Part shown: positions 62,603 through 64,000 of the stretch, in pieces
Numbering within the stretch: position 1 is the stretch's first letter
Layout: each line of letters starts with the position of its first letter
From: Dipylidium caninum
Taxonomy: Eukaryota; Platyhelminthes; Cestoda; Cyclophyllidea; Dipylidiidae
Direction of reading: 5' to 3'
Assembly: GCA_017562135.1 (NCBI GenBank)
Contig: QEYB01001046.1
Span: 1,178,001 to 1,242,000 of the forward strand
DNA: 64,000 bases
Made by a program: the position numbers and the translations under genes
The notes under the pieces: model-generated
Seen by the model: only the letters and a program-made list of their open reading frames with translations
Told to the model about the DNA's origin: nothing
Database searches by the model: none

Positions 62603-64000
62603 GTGAGTTGAGATCGCATCGTTCCTAGCCATCGGTCCATCCCACCGGACGTCCCCAAAAACTTCGTTGCTACAGCTCCGATTTCACTACTTCACCATTT
62701 CCCCCCTTATTATTGAATGTCACCTCACTTCTTCAAGGTGACTTAACCGTTTCCCGTGCATAAAGTGATATGTTCTGATGTGACAATCACACTTGGCCAA
62801 ATCGATGAGTCATTCGTGTCAAACAAGGCCGAAAGCTAGCGCAGACCACGTCGTCTACGTCAGGCCACAAACGGAGCGAAGGCTGATTCAGAGGGGTTTT
62901 AGCATGTGGAGGTGGTCGAGGAGTTGGACAGTGTCGTAACCATTCGCCGCTTCAGCGCAGCTTCCCACCTCCTCGCCCTCAGCGTCCAGCGTCCGTCGGT
63001 GAACCGGTAGGCCACCGGGAAACATCTAACTCGATCACCTACATGTCTAAAGGAGTTATTTTGGGCTTTAGGAAGAGAAAATAGCTTTGCCCTTACATCC
63101 AGGCGCACATTTTTCACTTCTTTATTCCTTCCTCGCACCGTCTTCCCTATCAGCCAAGTCGGTGTTTAATTTGTCGCCTTTTTGAGAAACAAAATTAAAA
63201 GAATGAAGACACATTAAAGCGGGCGGCATATTCCGCTGGGCGTTGGAGGTAAGCAAACGCTACTGGGCGATGAAATTGAATTTGCTCGGTCAATCGTTTA
63301 ACTTACTACCGTCTCAGTTAATCCGCTTTGCTGGCTCAGGTTATCCACAAGTTAATTACCCGTTGTTGTTGTTGTTTTCGTCGAGACCGCTAAATTACAT
63401 GTTTATTGTAACAAAATCTGCAGAATCGACCGTGGAGGATTTACTGGTACGCGGAAGCTTAAGAAACAGCGTCGTAAACTCGCACCCGCTGGCGGCGGAG
63501 GTGGAGGTTCATCGACGCACATTAAAGGCCGTATAATCCTGCTCGGTGACCACTCCTACGACCTGCCGTTTATCGCCCACATCACCTAACAGTAGCCGAC
63601 GAGGAGGCCACAGGCTTGCAATAATCTGTTCAACTGTGCACGGCTGTTGCCACCTCATTCAACCTTCCACACTTCCACTGCTCTTGCACGGAGTGCTTCG
63701 ACACCCGAGGGCAGAAATCCGCTCTGTGCAATTGTCACAGGCACCAAGTGGAGTCTGCACATTGACCCTTGCGGCCTGGCAGGCGGTGATTCGTGCCTGC
63801 CAGGGACAACGCTTGGTGGGTGGTCCCGTCTACCTAGCTCAAAACTCCCGCCTCGCAGTTATTTTCTTTCAAATGAAAAGTTGTGTGACGATTTGTGGAA
63901 TGATCAAACATTGAAGGGGGCAAGAAGCGGTGTTGAGGGGGTCACGAGCTTCCCCTTTAGTCGACTCGCCCTCACGTTGCCCACGGAGGTTGGCAGTTTA
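62603..64000 (+). other. Start of next ELK intron, no exon found
   Basis: The sequence expected next (KGDLIG-like, then the ADVKALTYCDL-like end of the CNB homology domain) is absent. An acceptor-like TTTTAG at 62902 leads into an open frame, but it does not match the family. Confidence 0.55.

Noticed and set aside
62905..63000. Possible next ELK exon after TTTTAG at 62902
   Set aside because: Neither reading (in or out of phase) gives the expected KGDLIG or ADVKALTYCDL sequence.
1..64000. CRISPR arrays, prophage, bacterial operons, tRNA or rRNA genes
   Set aside because: No regularly spaced repeats, no tRNA A/B-box pair in proper spacing and no rRNA-like sequence were seen.

Overview
The window looks like nuclear DNA of an invertebrate animal, most likely a parasitic flatworm (cestode or trematode); the lineage is an inference. 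The coding sequence is split into many exons joined at GT-AG sites, genes sit on both strands, and nothing looks bacterial: no operons, no Shine-Dalgarno-type spacing. Two genes at the left end carry introns of only 31-37 nt, a size class known from flatworms, next to introns of up to 7 kb elsewhere. Five animal genes are recognisable from conserved protein motifs. The left 11 kb is clearly more AT-rich than the rest.

Layout, left to right. (1) About 230-4179, minus strand: an RPS6KC1-like gene (PX domain, MIT domain, then an N-lobe-like pseudokinase exon). It runs off the left edge, so the kinase C-lobe is not here. (2) 4988-5964, plus strand: a complete COQ5 (mitochondrial ubiquinone C-methyltransferase) in four exons, divergent from gene 1 across 808 bp. 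Both start codons lie 3-4 nt after a good 3' splice site. (3) About 7306-10320, plus strand: methionine synthase reductase (MTRR). The FAD/NADPH half is complete to its stop, but I see no FMN domain upstream. (4) 12133-29492, minus strand, tail to tail with MTRR: CEP135/Bld10, a centriolar coiled-coil protein, with 17 visible exons. Its middle consists of exon pairs that look like tandem duplicates of 20-21 heptads. The N-terminal ~300 residues were not found. (5) 40296-62602, plus strand: an ELK-type voltage-gated potassium channel (KCNH3/4/8 group) with ten exons covering the PAS-cap, PAS, a long Ser/Ala-rich linker, S1-S6, the pore, the C-linker and most of the cyclic-nucleotide-binding homology domain. 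The tail lies beyond the right edge. One intron uses a GC donor, and the last visible exon has a single-base frameshift.

Between 29.5 and 40.3 kb, and in the large channel introns, there is mostly non-coding DNA with microsatellites, homopolymer G/C runs and fragments of dispersed repeats. A few splice-flanked open stretches on the minus strand (35.2, 38.3 and 41.9 kb) may be exons of an unrecognised gene. A 259-codon ATG-initiated ORF sits in the GC-AG intron of the channel.

The genes are not an obvious functional unit. COQ5 (respiratory quinone) and MTRR (reactivation of cobalamin-dependent methionine synthase) are metabolic, RPS6KC1 is endosomal signalling, CEP135 builds centrioles and the channel sets membrane excitability. 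Exon boundaries were chosen by hand from splice consensus, reading phase and recalled family conservation; no alignment or expression data were available.
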